Shown here piece by piece: positions 23,040 to 34,570 of a stretch of DNA of 64,000 bases (the first letter of the stretch is position 1; each line of letters begins with the position of its first letter). This DNA is from Tillus elongatus (lineage: Eukaryota > Arthropoda > Insecta > Coleoptera > Cleridae): positions 3,162,001 through 3,226,000 of the forward strand of contig OZ023269.1 in assembly GCA_964006375.1 (NCBI GenBank). The letters are read 5' to 3'. A program made the translations under genes and the position numbers. The notes below the pieces were generated by a model. The model saw only the letters and a list, made by a program, of their open reading frames with translations, was not told the DNA's origin and ran no database searches.

Positions 23040-23367
23040 GACCGGTTGCTTACAATGTACAAAATTGTTAGTTGGTTGTAAACAGTCTCTATTTTATAAC
23101 ATTTTGTGTTAATTGGAGTAGTCGTGACAACATACTACTTGGTTCCGCACCGAAATGGTGACCCTGTCGTGCATCTCACGATGTTCTAGCAGGCTGGCTA
23201 CCATAGCGTTATTACTTTATAGGTATGTTCTCGCTGTAATTGGTATATCTCACTGACGAGCACCAATTGGAGCGAAACCGGTCTGAAGTTCTAATTATGG
23301 TGAGAATACATCTAGACTAACACACATTGTCCCTACATTAGTGAATAAATTGGCCAGGGCTGACAAT
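23040..23367 (+). mobile_element. Retrozyme-like hammerhead repeat, second copy
   Basis: Homologous to the repeat at 3432-3802 (shared AACAGTCTCTATTTT, GACAACATACTACTTGG, GGCTGGCTA and GCCAGGGCTGACAAT). The end segment GCTGACAATCTACAAAA at 23359 resembles GCTTACAATGTACAAAA at 23048, so this too spans slightly more than one unit, with a period near 311 bp. The 35 bp after TTCCGCA differ completely between the copies. Confidence 0.62.
23247..23290 (+). ncRNA. Hammerhead ribozyme motif (type I)
   Basis: TCA, CTGACGA, stem II GC-A-CC/GG-A-GC capped by AATT, GAAA, CCG and GTC (ending at 23283), then TGA closing stem I. The core bases are all consensus and stem II pairs next to the core, so this is the cleaner of the two retrozyme-like motifs. 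Stem I is short in this copy. Confidence 0.72.
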
Positions 23368-23373
23368 CTACAA

Positions 23374-24140
<767 letters not shown>

Positions 24141-24224
24141 TTTGGATTTCTTAAAAATTGTATTATGTACAGGGTTATTCCTTATAAATTACTCACCCCT
24201 TATCGTTATGATTGCCTATAGAAA

Positions 24225-24716
<492 letters not shown>

Positions 24717-24887
24717 GTTAAAAAAGGTTGTGTAGTTATGACTGACCTCTGTTAAAATCCTATCAAAAGTAAAGTGGCGTTCAGATACAAAACATTGTAT
24801 ATTTTTCAAACGGGAGATCTTGTACATTAAAAAATTCTTCGAATGATCTTTTTTTCCTGATTTCAAAAATATAACTTATACCCTTTT

Positions 24888-25181
24888 GTGTTATTAAACG
24901 TTGAAGCTGTCGCTAAAAAAGCTGTCATTCATTTGGGAAGAGTGGGGTTGAACACAAAAAAGGAAACTATTTTGAACCATCTTCAGAAAACTTTCAAGCG
25001 AAGTGATTTCACTGTGGAAGAATGTCCGGTGAGAGAGGGCGCAAAAAGTATATCTTTCAAGGTAGAAGCAGACTTTGCGCTGTTAAGTGAAATTTATGAT
25101 GCTCAAAATTGGCCCACTGGGGTAACAGTATCCAGATATAGTTTTTTTCGAGGAAGAGATAATGCAAAATTCGATGCATAA
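24888..25181 (+). CDS. ORF1 protein, C-terminal part
   Basis: 97 residues from a GTG that is only the first in-frame codon; no ATG precedes it, so the true start lies in the missing 5' part. The fragment reads AVIHLGRVGLNTKKETILNH, TVEECPVREGAKSISFKVEA, LLSEIYDAQNWPTGVTVSRY and ends KFDA. This pattern fits the RNA-binding C-terminal domain of ORF1 (gag-like) proteins of APE-type non-LTR elements, which coat the element RNA. It overlaps ORF2 by 20 bp in a different frame, which suggests reinitiation or coupled translation of ORF2. Confidence 0.7.
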   Translation: MLLNVEAVAKKAVIHLGRVGLNTKKETILNHLQKTFKRSDFTVEECPVREGAKSISFKVEADFALLSEIYDAQNWPTGVTVSRYSFFRGRDNAKFDA

Positions 25182-27945
25182 AAAATCTCAAAAAAGTTGT
25201 TTTGCTTTGATTAACCTGAACCTACAAGGACTGCCTAGGAAAATAGATTGCCTAGAAAATTGTTTAAAAATGGAAGACTGCTGTATAGCTTGCTTTACAG
25301 AACATTGGCTGACTAATGACAACGTAAACAAAATCATAATACAAGGCTACAGAATAGCAAATTGCTTTACGAGACAATCAACTTCTCGTGGTGGTGCTAT
25401 GATATTGGTAAGAGAAGGAGTGGAATATGAATCAATTGATCCGATAACTAACCTGTCTGTTGAGGGTTGTATAGAGATAGCTGCAGTTAGACTTCCAAGT
25501 CTAGACATGACCGTTCTATCAGTTTATCGCCCCCCGGGAGCTGACATGCAAGTTTTTATGGAAAAAGCTGACATTGCACTTGGTACTTTAATAAATAGTG
25601 GGGTTAATAACCTTTTCGTCGCTGGAGACTTTAATGTGAATATTTTGGAGTCAACAATGGAGAGTACCAGGCTGCATCATCTGTTTGTGTCCTATGGACT
25701 TTATAATCTATTTTCAGAAGCATCTAGAATAACAAAGACATCAGCAACTTGTATAGACAATATTTATTCAAACATAAACCTAAACAACTGTCTAGCGAAA
25801 ACTGTGAATTTACACCTGTCGGACCATCTTGCGCAAAAGCTCCTGATATATAAGGACAACAAACAAGAGGATAAGTTTCATAATGTAAGGGATACAAATA
25901 ACAGTGATAGTGTTCAGCTTTTCATACACCAGTTGCAAAACATTGACTGGAATTCACTTCTGGTACCAAATGCTGAGGACTCTTATGTTCGTTTCCACGA
26001 AGCTCTAATGGAAAGCTTTGAAAATTGCTTCCCTGTGAAAAGGAAGAGGGTTATCTCTGTTAAAGAACACATTTTCCGGAATGAAATTATCAGAAAACTT
26101 AAGAATCAGGTAGATGCTGCATATACAATCTTTAGAGTAAAAAGAGATGATAATTCAAAAACTCTTTATGAAAGCCTAAAGAAACAACTAAGGACACAGA
26201 TTGACACTTCTATTAGAAACTATAACAGAGATAGAATTACAAATGCTGATAATAAATCTAAAATCATCTGGAAGTTGATAAATTCGAATATAAAAACCTC
26301 GAGGATTAACCAAGGAGCAAGTACACTAAGTGCGGACTGTCTAAATTGCCATTTTTCCAGAATTGGTGAGGATAATTTGGTGCACGTAGAAGACACGTCA
26401 AAAAAGTGCCATTCCTATATAAAACGTGTCAAACTGCGGAGCAATGGGTCAATGTTTCTCGAGGACACATCCCCACGTGAAATTATGCAGGTGGTGTTGA
26501 CGATGAAAAATAAGTCAGCTTGTGACATCTTTGGATTAAACATAGTACTTCTAAAAAAGATAATCCACGTGATTGCAGACCCACTGAGCAAAATTGTCAA
26601 TATGTGCTTTGCTCAGGGTATATTTCCAAATCTATTAAAGATTGCAAAGATAATTCCTTTCCCAAAAAATGGCGACATGAACGATTGCAACAATTATAGG
26701 CCAATTTGTATTCTCCCTATAATCTCGAAAATCTTGGAAGCACTTATTAAAGAGAGATTAGCAAGCTATATTGATAGGCAGGAAATCCTAAACCATTCAC
26801 AGCATGGATTCAGAAGAAATAGGTCAACAACAACGGCGATGACATATATAGTTGATTTTGTCTTGGAAGCACTTAATGACAAAGAAAATGCCGAGCTTTT
26901 GTGCGTTGACCTTAGTAAAGCCTTTAATATGGTAAACCACCAGATCCTTATCTCTAAGTTGGAATATTATGGAATGAGAGGCAGAATAGGAACACTTTTA
27001 CAATCGTATTTAAGGAACAGGGTGCAGTTGGTTAGCTGGCAAAATACCACATCAAATTTTAAACAGGTAGACTTGGGAGTACCACAGGGCTCTATACTGG
27101 GGCCAATGCTCTTCCTATTATATATTAACGATATGCCCGAAAACATTAGGGCAGACAGAAGTTGCATCTTCGCAGATGACACGACAGTAATTAATAAAGC
27201 AGTTCCAGACCTTATAAAACACAAAGGTGACCAATCCATCCAGCAGGTGGAAGCATGGGTTAAGGCAAACAAGTTATTGCTTAATGCAGAAAAAACATCA
27301 AGACTTGTCATAACTACCAGGGACTATCTACAGAACTCAGGCGAAAATATTAAAGTTTTAGGCTTTCATATTGATGGTTGGTTAAGCTGGAAACCCCACA
27401 TAGACCATATGTGTAAGAAATTATCTTCAGCCATCTACTCAATCCGTAGAATAAGATACATCATAGATGAAAGCGCCGCAAGGGTTACTTACTATGCTCA
27501 CTTTCAGAGCATTTCAACCTATGGGATTTTGCTATGGGGATCCTCGCCACATGCAGAACGTGTCTTTATACAACAGAAAAGAGCAATTAGGGCGATTGCT
27601 AACGTTCCTCAGGACCACAGTTGTAGAGAACTATTCCAGAGGTATAAAATACTTACCCTACCAGCAAGTTATATAATTACTTGTCTTCTTTACATCTATG
27701 ACCATCAGGCCAGTTTTATCTCCCATGAACAGGTTCACAGTTACGAAACTAGAGGTAAAAGTCAGTTTGTGATTCCTCATCACAGGATAAGCCGCACGCA
27801 GAGGAGCCATGGGTATACTGGAGTTAGGTTGTTTAATTCACTTCCAGTGGCGGTCAGGGAATTGCCTAGAAGACAGTTTGCATCTGTGATAAAAAGAAAA
27901 TTAATAGAGAGACCTATATATTCAATTGAAGAATTTAATTTTTAA
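25162..27945 (+). CDS. ORF2: APE endonuclease and reverse transcriptase, intact
   Basis: 927 residues without a stop. The N-terminal APE-type endonuclease spans about 1-225: TEHWL at 46-50, GGAMIL near 78, VYRPPGAD at 121-128, GDFNVNI at 155-161 and SDH at 220-222. A linker follows to about 420. The RT spans about 430-720: KIAKIIPFPKNGD, NNYRPICILPIISKILE, HGFRRNRST, motif A CVDLSKAF with Asp583, GVPQGSILGPMLF, and motif C FADDTT with Asp672 and Asp673. Thumb and C-terminal tail follow (LLWGSSPHAERVF, TRGKSQFVIP, GVRLFNSLPV). There is no RNase H or zinc knuckle. Residue 589 is Asn where AFD is the rule, and AFNMVNH replaces AFDxVxH; this is not the metal-binding Asp. The group is CR1/jockey-like. 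The product would nick target DNA and reverse-transcribe its own RNA there. It is the only long open frame in the window, so the insertion is probably recent. Confidence 0.93.
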   Translation: MQNSMHKKSQKSCFALINLNLQGLPRKIDCLENCLKMEDCCIACFTEHWLTNDNVNKIIIQGYRIANCFTRQSTSRGGAMILVREGVEYESIDPITNLSVEGCIEIAAVRLPSLDMTVLSVYRPPGADMQVFMEKADIALGTLINSGVNNLFVAGDFNVNILESTMESTRLHHLFVSYGLYNLFSEASRITKTSATCIDNIYSNINLNNCLAKTVNLHLSDHLAQKLLIYKDNKQEDKFHNVRDTNNSDSVQLFIHQLQNIDWNSLLVPNAEDSYVRFHEALMESFENCFPVKRKRVISVKEHIFRNEIIRKLKNQVDAAYTIFRVKRDDNSKTLYESLKKQLRTQIDTSIRNYNRDRITNADNKSKIIWKLINSNIKTSRINQGASTLSADCLNCHFSRIGEDNLVHVEDTSKKCHSYIKRVKLRSNGSMFLEDTSPREIMQVVLTMKNKSACDIFGLNIVLLKKIIHVIADPLSKIVNMCFAQGIFPNLLKIAKIIPFPKNGDMNDCNNYRPICILPIISKILEALIKERLASYIDRQEILNHSQHGFRRNRSTTTAMTYIVDFVLEALNDKENAELLCVDLSKAFNMVNHQILISKLEYYGMRGRIGTLLQSYLRNRVQLVSWQNTTSNFKQVDLGVPQGSILGPMLFLLYINDMPENIRADRSCIFADDTTVINKAVPDLIKHKGDQSIQQVEAWVKANKLLLNAEKTSRLVITTRDYLQNSGENIKVLGFHIDGWLSWKPHIDHMCKKLSSAIYSIRRIRYIIDESAARVTYYAHFQSISTYGILLWGSSPHAERVFIQQKRAIRAIANVPQDHSCRELFQRYKILTLPASYIITCLLYIYDHQASFISHEQVHSYETRGKSQFVIPHHRISRTQRSHGYTGVRLFNSLPVAVRELPRRQFASVIKRKLIERPIYSIEEFNF

Positions 27946-28089
27946 TTAACTGTTGTGTGTTTTTGTCAGCTCATTTTATATTTTGTTTTATTTTATGTAT
28001 ATTGTCACCCACTATTTGTCATGTGTAAGTCCAGTATACAATTATTTTATTATTTTATGTGCGACGAACCATGTAAATGTTGATGGTTA

Positions 28090-28110
28090 AATAAATGTTA
28101 TGTTATGTTA
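28090..28110 (+). promoter_or_regulatory. Polyadenylation signal and simple-repeat 3' tail
   Basis: AATAAA immediately upstream of three TTATG-type repeats that end the element. Confidence 0.7.
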
Positions 28111-28115
28111 ATATC

Positions 28116-28861
28116 GTAGTTAAAATAATTACGGTAAATGTAGAAAAGTAAACATTATTAAAATAAGCTTTGAAAATGGCAGCTATTATATTTGATAAGT
28201 GACATTACTTTAGTTAAATCATCAAAATGGTTAACGGTGAGGAAGAAAAAGTTCAAATATTTCCTTGTTGTACACAAAATAACAAAAATAAACGTGCAGC
28301 AAACATATCATAGGGTGTTGTATTCAAATCGTCTAACACCATCAGAAAATACGTTCAAAAATATTTACCGAAAGGTGAATAATACCTCCAGTTTCAGTAG
28401 AAGAAATCACAAGCTAATGCTTATTTTGGATGTCACGCTATATAATTAAGGAAGATAAATATACTATATGTACTACTATCTAATAAGAACAACTTACCAT
28501 GTTTTTAGCGGTTGTGTGAATAATCCATCTTTAAAGTTAGCACTTGACACTTAAAACAAACATGCATTTAACTTTTCACAAAACGACTGAAAAGAGTATC
28601 TAGATATAGTATAATATTATTCAAATGACTCATTTTGTTATGTTCAATAAAATGAAGTGCGTCATCCTGGACAATTACGATTAAAAACATCTGAAGTAGT
28701 GCTTCTTATCTACATTTTTTTGTGGATTCTTATCACTTCATAACGATAAAAATGAGAATATTTTCTGATGTTATACTTGTCAGGTGTATCCGGGACTAAC
28801 ATACGGGTGTTAATCAATAAACTCGTAAAGTATTTGTTAAAGCTAACAAAAACAGAAAAAC
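28116..28861. other. No recognisable feature
   Basis: AT-rich DNA. The 85-residue ORF at 28192-28449 has no recognised domain. Confidence 0.4.
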
Positions 28862-28874
28862 ACGAATTTAAATA

Positions 28875-29231
28875 TGTGTGTGTGTGTGATTTGTTTCTTT
28901 AACGTCGGCCTATTTCGGCTACTATGGCCAATCTCCGACGCCAGGGAGCAGTTTCACCTCACTATCCTAGAAATTTTGCCGAACCCCTGCTTTTCTGGAA
29001 GGATGGTAGGGATCTTTAACGTGCTCAACATCGCATGGACAAGGGACTGGCGGCTCCCTCTCCGAAGGGCGTAACGTGCAGACATTCAACTTGCTCAAAT
29101 ACAATGCCATAACCTCGGTTGATGTTAATGTTACAGTTTGTACTGAAAAAGTGAAAGAAGTACCCTGGGATCGAACCCAGTACCCTTCGGTTCAGAGGCA
29201 CACGTTCTTACCCCTGAACCACTGAGGTTCT
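28875..29231 (-). mobile_element. tRNA-derived SINE (family 1), copy c, with perfect TSD
   Basis: The best preserved copy. A 13-bp target duplication ACGAATTTAAATA is exact at 28862-28874 and 29232-29244. On the minus strand it starts AGAACCTCAGTGGTTCAGGG (A box), with GGGTTCGATCCC as a consensus B box, a body of about 270 bp and a 3' tail of AAAGAAACAAATC then a CA repeat. The long exact duplication implies mobilisation by a LINE-type machinery. Confidence 0.93.
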
Positions 29232-29289
29232 ACGAATTTAAATAAATATCTATGTAAGCTCTGGGTGCTCTAATACGCGTTTATTAAAA

Positions 29290-29786
29290 GGTCTGGACGC
29301 ACCAAGTGCGTTATGGGGGCGAATTTTCATTAAAAAGTTTTAAAGTCAAATATATATTTTTTTACTGAAAGGCATCAAACTTGGTTAACAGCATAACCAT
29401 TATAGTAGAAACAATGTACCCTATTTCATGAAAAATCGTTATTGTTTGAAAAAGTACAAAAGGTTTGCAAAAATAAACTGAAAATATTCTGAAACTGGTC
29501 TAATTTTCCTAGCCAACGAACCTTTTCAGTAATTAACACACCTGTCAAAATATAACTATTTAGCATTCAAAAAAAAATCTACAATTTCTTTCACGAAATT
29601 TCGCCTTTTTTTACAAAAATTGGCTTAGGTAAAAAAATATTTTTACGAAAATTCGAAAACATTTCTTATAATGACTTATTAAACGTAATTATATTATTAA
29701 TTACCTTCGTTTCACAAGAATTGTTGGAACAACTTTTTCAAAATCTAAAAGTTGCGGCCTTCCCAATAGTAAAGAGTCCATTTTAG
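29290..29786 (-). repeat. TA-core element 3' end and core fragment
   Basis: GGACGCACCAAGTGCGTTAT at 29294 marks the 3' end. The following sequence shares AACAGCATAACC, ATAGTAGAAACAATGTACC and the AT-rich part with 19.3-19.7 kb. It ends where a plus-strand copy begins. Confidence 0.6.
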
Positions 29787-29912
29787 TGAATTTTCTTTAA
29801 AAAAATCCCTAATAAGGAGATCCCGACTTTTGAGTTTTGAAAAAATTTCTTCAAATGACCGCGAACTGGGCACCCAGAACCCATACCCAGCGTTGGTTTA
29901 AATTTTGATAGG

Positions 29913-29999
<87 letters not shown>

Positions 30000-30000
30000 A

Positions 30001-30099
<99 letters not shown>

Positions 30100-30645
30100 T
30101 GACGCATTTCTACGGTAAAGCTCAACATAATTATTATTTGGCAAGATATGGGAATAAATTATATACGTTACCTATAGGGTGTCTCGAGCTGGGTCTTATA
30201 AAATTATTTTGACAACTACAGGCTGGCCCATAAGTCGTTGGTGATACCTACAATTTTTGTTTGAACATTCCTTATTAGGTTTTTGAATTTTTCATCGAAA
30301 TATGATGCATGTTTCTAAAAAAACATCTCGAGACGCAGTAAGTGCATTTTGGTAGCCAATTTTTATTAAACGCTTCAAAATTAAATAACGCAATTTGCTA
30401 TTAATCTAAGGTTAGTCAGCTAGGAAACGAGTTTCTCGGAAACGTTTTAAGTTTATTTTGGGAAAATTTGTGTACATTTTCAAACAAGTTATATTGGTGA
30501 AATATGGTACATTGGTCCGACTATATAGGTTTTGCCGGTAACCAAATTGATGCCTGCTTGCATTAAAGAGAGATATATGCTATTAAAAACATTTTTTATG
30601 AAAATTCACTTCCATAACGCATTTGCTGAGTCCAGACTTTTTTTC
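29787..30645 (+). mobile_element. TA-core element, long subtype, full length
   Basis: Order: 5' block (GGAGATCCCGACTTTTGAG, CCAGAACCCATACCC), TA array 29914-30097, intermediate block 30098-30325 (GGTGACGCATTTCTACGG, GGCCCATAAGTCGTTGG) and terminal unit 30326-30645 ending GAAAATTCACTTCCATAACG, GCATTTGCTG and a T-run. It has the same composition as 14666-15310 and 46590-47238. Confidence 0.78.
29914..30097. repeat. (TA)n array, longest in window
   Basis: About 184 bp. Two TTA interruptions near 29988 and 30007 change the phase twice. Confidence 0.95.
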
Positions 30646-30789
30646 ATTTATGAATATATTACAACTCAATTACAAGCTCTATAATTGAAACTAGTGCCAA
30701 GTCTATTTCAATTGAATTTTCTGAAAACATTTCAGTGAAATAAATGACAATTGCGGTTGAACCCCAATGACCAAAACACATATTTTTAA

Positions 30790-30838
30790 ATACCTGACGA
30801 TCGATTTGCTAACACAGTTAACGTCATCAGAGTATAGA
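30790..30838 (-). ncRNA. Degraded hammerhead-like motif
   Basis: Minus strand CTCTGATGA, CGTTAAC-TGT-GTTAGC, AAAT, CGATC, GTC. The C of AAAC has become T and one stem II pair is altered relative to the 12.7-kb copy, so activity is unlikely. Confidence 0.55.
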
Positions 30839-31149
30839 AAAATTATAAACTACTTACTACTAAACATCTCCTTTTATACTGAGTCTTAGGTAAAGACCGA
30901 TACCGAGAGGGCTACGAAATCGCAAGCAAATTTTCTGTGTATTTTACTTCTATTACCGGACGAGGTTTTTGAACTTCCGTTATAACTTTACCTACCAAGT
31001 TTCGGAATATTTATCTAGATTAAAGACAAAGTGCAAACAAAGGACTATAAATCAGTGGTGGCCCTCGGTTTAAGGAACTTTTGGTTTTATTGATATAGAA
31101 ATATAAATACTCTCGTACGCATCTAGCTTCGCTGGTTGTTAAACATTTT

Positions 31150-31455
31150 TAATGGGTGTCAGATTTTCTTTATCTATGTGGTGATTATTATCTTAAATAT
31201 GTTGTGCCACGCATGACTTGTCAACACTACGGTATCTTAGTGGTGCCAGATGTTCCCTGAATCTACTCTCAATAGTTGTCTTAGTATGCCCAACGTATTT
31301 AAGATTACAATCTTTACAAGTTGTCTTATAGATACCCGACATTTCAGTGGCTTTATCTTTATCTTTCGTATTACCCAGCAAATTTTTTAATTTATTGTTT
31401 GTCAAAAATGTTAGCTGCAACTTGGTTTTCTTTAAAATGCTCTCGAGACCTCTTG
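31150..31455 (-). pseudogene. Penelope GIY-YIG domain
   Basis: The minus frame 31420-31193 reads LLGNTKDKDKATEMSGIYKT, CKDCNLKYVGHTKTTIESRF, REHLAPLRYRSVDKSCVAQ and HI, then a stop. The GIY-type motif is preserved as GIY (it is DIY in the 17-kb copy) with YVG as its partner and two cysteines of a CCHH-like finger (CKDC). NNHH-like sequence continues beyond the stop in another frame. Confidence 0.82.
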
Positions 31456-31912
31456 TGAAACGCGACTTAACTTTACGGTTAAGACGTTTGAATTTTTAAA
31501 ACAATTTATTTAATACTTTGAACAATCAATACTTAATTACTTAGTTACAAGAAAAATAAATAATATAATATATTAAAAATAAGACGATCAACCTACATGT
31601 GATCTAATGTCTATGCACTCGGTGTGCAGATGACTAACTCGGAACAAGAATGAACGGTTCTACCTCTGTGAGCAGCCTCTTTATAGTCTTCCCTCCAGGC
31701 GTGGCACTATTTGCTCTGGATAAACAAGGAAGCTGCTGATGTAGATTCTCACAGTGATATTCCGTTCTACTTGCACTTTGAACCTGCAAAGTTCTTGGCT
31801 TCTTTAAAACGACGGCTGACTCAGCGGTTTTTATCGTGGGAAGGCGACATTGTAGCATAACGGGCCATTGTTTGGGCACCATTTATCTCGCGGTTCAAAA
31901 GGTAGAATTTTT
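31456..31912 (-). repeat. LTR-like segment, tentative
   Basis: Between two Penelope fragments lies about 450 bp of distinct composition. On the minus strand it has TATAAAGAGG, 100-150 bp later a GC-richer segment, and then AAATAAATTG near its end, an arrangement like a solo LTR (promoter then polyadenylation signal). Terminal TG...CA and a target duplication could not be established. An 82-residue minus ORF (31882-31634) is unrecognised. Confidence 0.3.
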
Positions 31913-32045
31913 CATCCTCTAATGACGCTAACTTTGTTAGTGAAACGATCGTCAGGTCTTTAAAAAGATGTGTTGTGGTGATTTGGGTTCTTCAAGTGTA
32001 CCTGTCAGTGCTCATCACAGGTTCCAATCCTCACTGAGTGGTTAA
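31913..32045 (+). repeat. Penelope terminal segment with hammerhead-like motif
   Basis: CATCCT, CTAATGA (one change from CTGATGA), CGCTAAC-TTT-GTTAGTG, AAAC, GATC and GTC at 31951-31953, then AGGTCTTTAAAAAGATG, which can close stem I with CATCCT. The rest (GTGCTCATCACAGGTTCC) matches 12620-12680 reversed. The core change at position 5 should abolish activity. Confidence 0.65.
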
Positions 32046-32635
32046 GTAATAATAAAACGTTAAGAACAATAGCTAAGTTTGGTAGTAGTTTTTATCGACA
32101 AAAATTGTTCTATTTCTATTTTCTTTCACAAAATATTTCTACAGCTTTTTGAAATATATGTAGCCGTTAGAATAAAACGCATTGTTGTTCTTTCGGTGCT
32201 TGAAAATGTCTTAAATATTTAAAAATAATACAAACAGAAAGCTAAGATTTTATAGTTGTCTTCAGTCTATGTGGAGCAAATTGCTAAAGTTATTTCAAGG
32301 AAGAATTTCTCCGCATTTAGAATTTACACATCTCATTACTAGACGTATAATTTATACCATCTTTAAATTCAGCTGGAGCTCAAATACTTATATTTTGTGC
32401 AGCGTTTTCGGGGCATTTCACAAATTCAAAAATTATAGCGATATTAAACGGCGTATTTAATTTCTTCTTTTCGCGATACTTGCGTTTTAATGGCGCTCCT
32501 GTTTAAAATCCATTTCTACTACTTTAATAGTTACGTATACTGTAATGTCCTCAGATTTAATGATCATATTTTATAGACATGAGAAAAATATTATTTCCTA
32601 CGTGCAAGTCAACAAACATGTATGGCATTTCCAAA
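32046..32635. other. No recognisable feature
   Basis: AT-rich DNA with no supportable gene. Confidence 0.4.
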
Positions 32636-32637
32636 TA

Positions 32638-34537
32638 TAGGGTGGCGCATTGAAAACGAAACAGACCGTTTTGCGTCCAGACAAATTTTTTTTAAAGAAA
32701 CGCTGAAACACGTCAATTTTAATATTGAGGGGGACATATCTTGACATAAAACTCAACTTTGTCACATCAACCCCTTAATGGTGGTGATAACAACCCTCAT
32801 ATTTTAAATAGGGAACATGGGTCGAGTGTTACATCATTTGAAAGCTCTTTCTTTTCTGAATTCAGCACGCTAATTTTTTTGGAAGTTTTATCAACTCGTT
32901 TAAAAATTATTCACAGTTAAAAATGCAGAAACCCATTTCACTCATTCCGATAAGAAATGTGCTGATAGTCAATGTTTTGTTGGTTTGTAAACAAAAAATT
33001 GAACATTTCTTATCGGAATGAGAGAAATGAGGTTTATTATTTCAGTTTATCGGTCGGTTTGATACTTGATAGTACTACCGAAAATTAATTTCACAATGGT
33101 GTATTCTGTAGAAGAAAGGGTTGAAATAATTACTCTTTTTTTCAAAAACGATGACAGTACCAACCTTACCGCAAATTTGTTTAATGAACAAAATCCGAAT
33201 AGACATGTTAACAGAAAATACATTTTGGAGTTAGTTGCAAAGTTTCGACAAAGTGGTTCAGTAGCCAACAAAAAACGGGATCCTGAACGTAAATGTCCGG
33301 TTAGAAATGAGACTACTGAAATCGAAGTTGTAGGACAAACTGCTGCAGACCCAACTTTGAGCACGACAAAATTGGCCACTGTTTTAAACATCAAAAGAAG
33401 AATTATTCAGCGTGTATTGAAGCATCATAAATTTCACCCGTATAAAATTCATCTTGTACAACAACTGAATGAAGATGATTTTGATCGGCGGCTGGAGTTT
33501 TGTGAAGTTACGACTCCAGAAATAGCTGATAACGGGAACTTTGTGTTCAATATGTGTTTTTCAGACGAGTGTACGTTTTTACTAAACTCTACAGTCAATC
33601 GTCATAATTGTCGTTATTGGGCAGATAATAATCCAAGAAATTTTCACGAAGTCCACACTCAAACTCCACAGAAATTGAATGTCTGGACTGGCATTTTTGG
33701 AGACCGTTTAATCGGACCAAGTTCTCTTGATGGCTATTTGGAGTTACTAGAAGATATCGTTTACCCTCTACTAATTGACATTGTTGAAAATGATGATCGA
33801 TATCAAGAAAATCAATTAATGTTTCAACAAAATGGAGCTCCTCCACATTTTTCACAACGTGTTAGCGAGTTTTTGAACAGAGAGTTTCCAGAGCAATGGA
33901 TTGGACGTAGAAGTGATACTGAGTGGCCCACTAGATCACCGGATTTAACTCATTTAGATGGGACCATTTAAATAGTAGAATTTTCGCGACAGAACCGGAA
34001 TCTCTTGAAGAATTACGACGACGCATTGTTGAAGAATGCCGTCTAATAACTCCACAAATACTCAAGAATGTCAAAGCTCGTTGTGAACATAATTTGTACT
34101 TTTGTATGGAACCTGGTGGTCAACAATTTGAACTCTTACTTAACTGAATAAACATTTTTGAACGTTTGGTTTTCTTATTTAGTTTTTTTTTTTAAGAAAA
34201 ATTGACTAATTAGTGCATTTCTTATGACAATGAATGAAATACCTTCCTGAAACTCCAACTGTGAATAATTTTTAAACGAGTTGACAAAACTTTCAAAAAA
34301 ATTAGTGTAATGAATTCAGAAAAGAAAGAGCTTTCAAATGATGTAGCACTCGACCCATGTTACCTAATTAATATATAAGGGTTGTTATCACCACCCTTAA
34401 GGGGTTAATGTGACAAAGTTAAGTTTTATGTCAAAACATGTCCCCCTCAATATTAAAATTGAAGTGTTTCAGCGTTTCTTAAAAAGATATTTTCTCTGGA
34501 CGCAAATCGGTCTGTTTCGTTTCAATGCGCCACCCTG
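32638..34537 (+). mobile_element. Tc1/mariner-type transposon, structurally complete
   Basis: Both ends are present next to TA dinucleotides (32636-32637 and 34538-34539). The ends are CAGGGTGGCGCATTGAAA-type (left TAGGG, right CAGGG when reversed). The inverted similarity continues for roughly 290 bp on each side (for example TGACATAAAACTCAACTTTG against CAAAGTTAAGTTTTATGTCA), unusually long for this superfamily. One transposase gene lies between. It is the parent family of the palindrome at 7593-9419. Confidence 0.92.
33096..34147 (+). pseudogene. Mariner-type transposase, catalytic residue lost, late frameshift
   Basis: The ATG at 33096 begins MVYSVEERVEIITLFF. The N-terminal helix-turn-helix region spans residues 1-110 (ELVAKFRQSGSVANKK, TKLATVLNIKRRIIQRVLKH). 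In the catalytic domain the first Asp is in FSDECTF (33564-33566). The second position is Asn in FQQNGAPPHF (33831-33833), where Asp is the rule. The third is Asp in RSPDLTHLD (33942-33944), with 36 residues between the second and third positions. A small deletion after THLD shifts the frame to a stop at 33971; the original frame continues as WDHLNSRIFATEPES and ends NLYFCMEPGGQQFELLLN. Two independent lesions make it inactive. Confidence 0.92.
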
Positions 34538-34570
34538 TATATGTATAACTAAGAAGATAAAATGACAGAC

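Larger units (their letters stand above)
24880..28115 (+). mobile_element. Non-LTR retrotransposon, nearly intact, 5'-truncated
   Basis: Carries the end of ORF1, a complete ORF2 and a 3' UTR. ORF1 lacks its start, so the element is 5'-truncated, as is usual for target-primed insertion. The 3' end has AATAAA at 28090-28095 followed by a TGTTATGTTATGTTA tail rather than poly-A. No clear target duplication was found. Confidence 0.85.
30780..31455 (-). mobile_element. Penelope-like element, 3' part
   Basis: Minus order: GIY-YIG domain (31455-31150), 3' segment (31130-30850) and a hammerhead-like region (30838-30790). It is the counterpart of the plus-strand piece at 16852-17425. The RT is not present. 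Confidence 0.78.

Noticed and set aside
29905..30102. Long open frames of alternating Tyr-Ile in the TA arrays (for example here, 11590-11811, 20695-21033 and 23619-23904)
   Set aside because: Translation of (TA)n has no stops in some frames, so these are artefacts. No coding signature is found on either side.
31456..31912. Full LTR retrotransposon
   Set aside because: Promoter-like and polyadenylation-like motifs exist, but no gag/pol, primer-binding site, TG...CA ends or duplicated flanks were found. Kept only as a tentative LTR-like segment.
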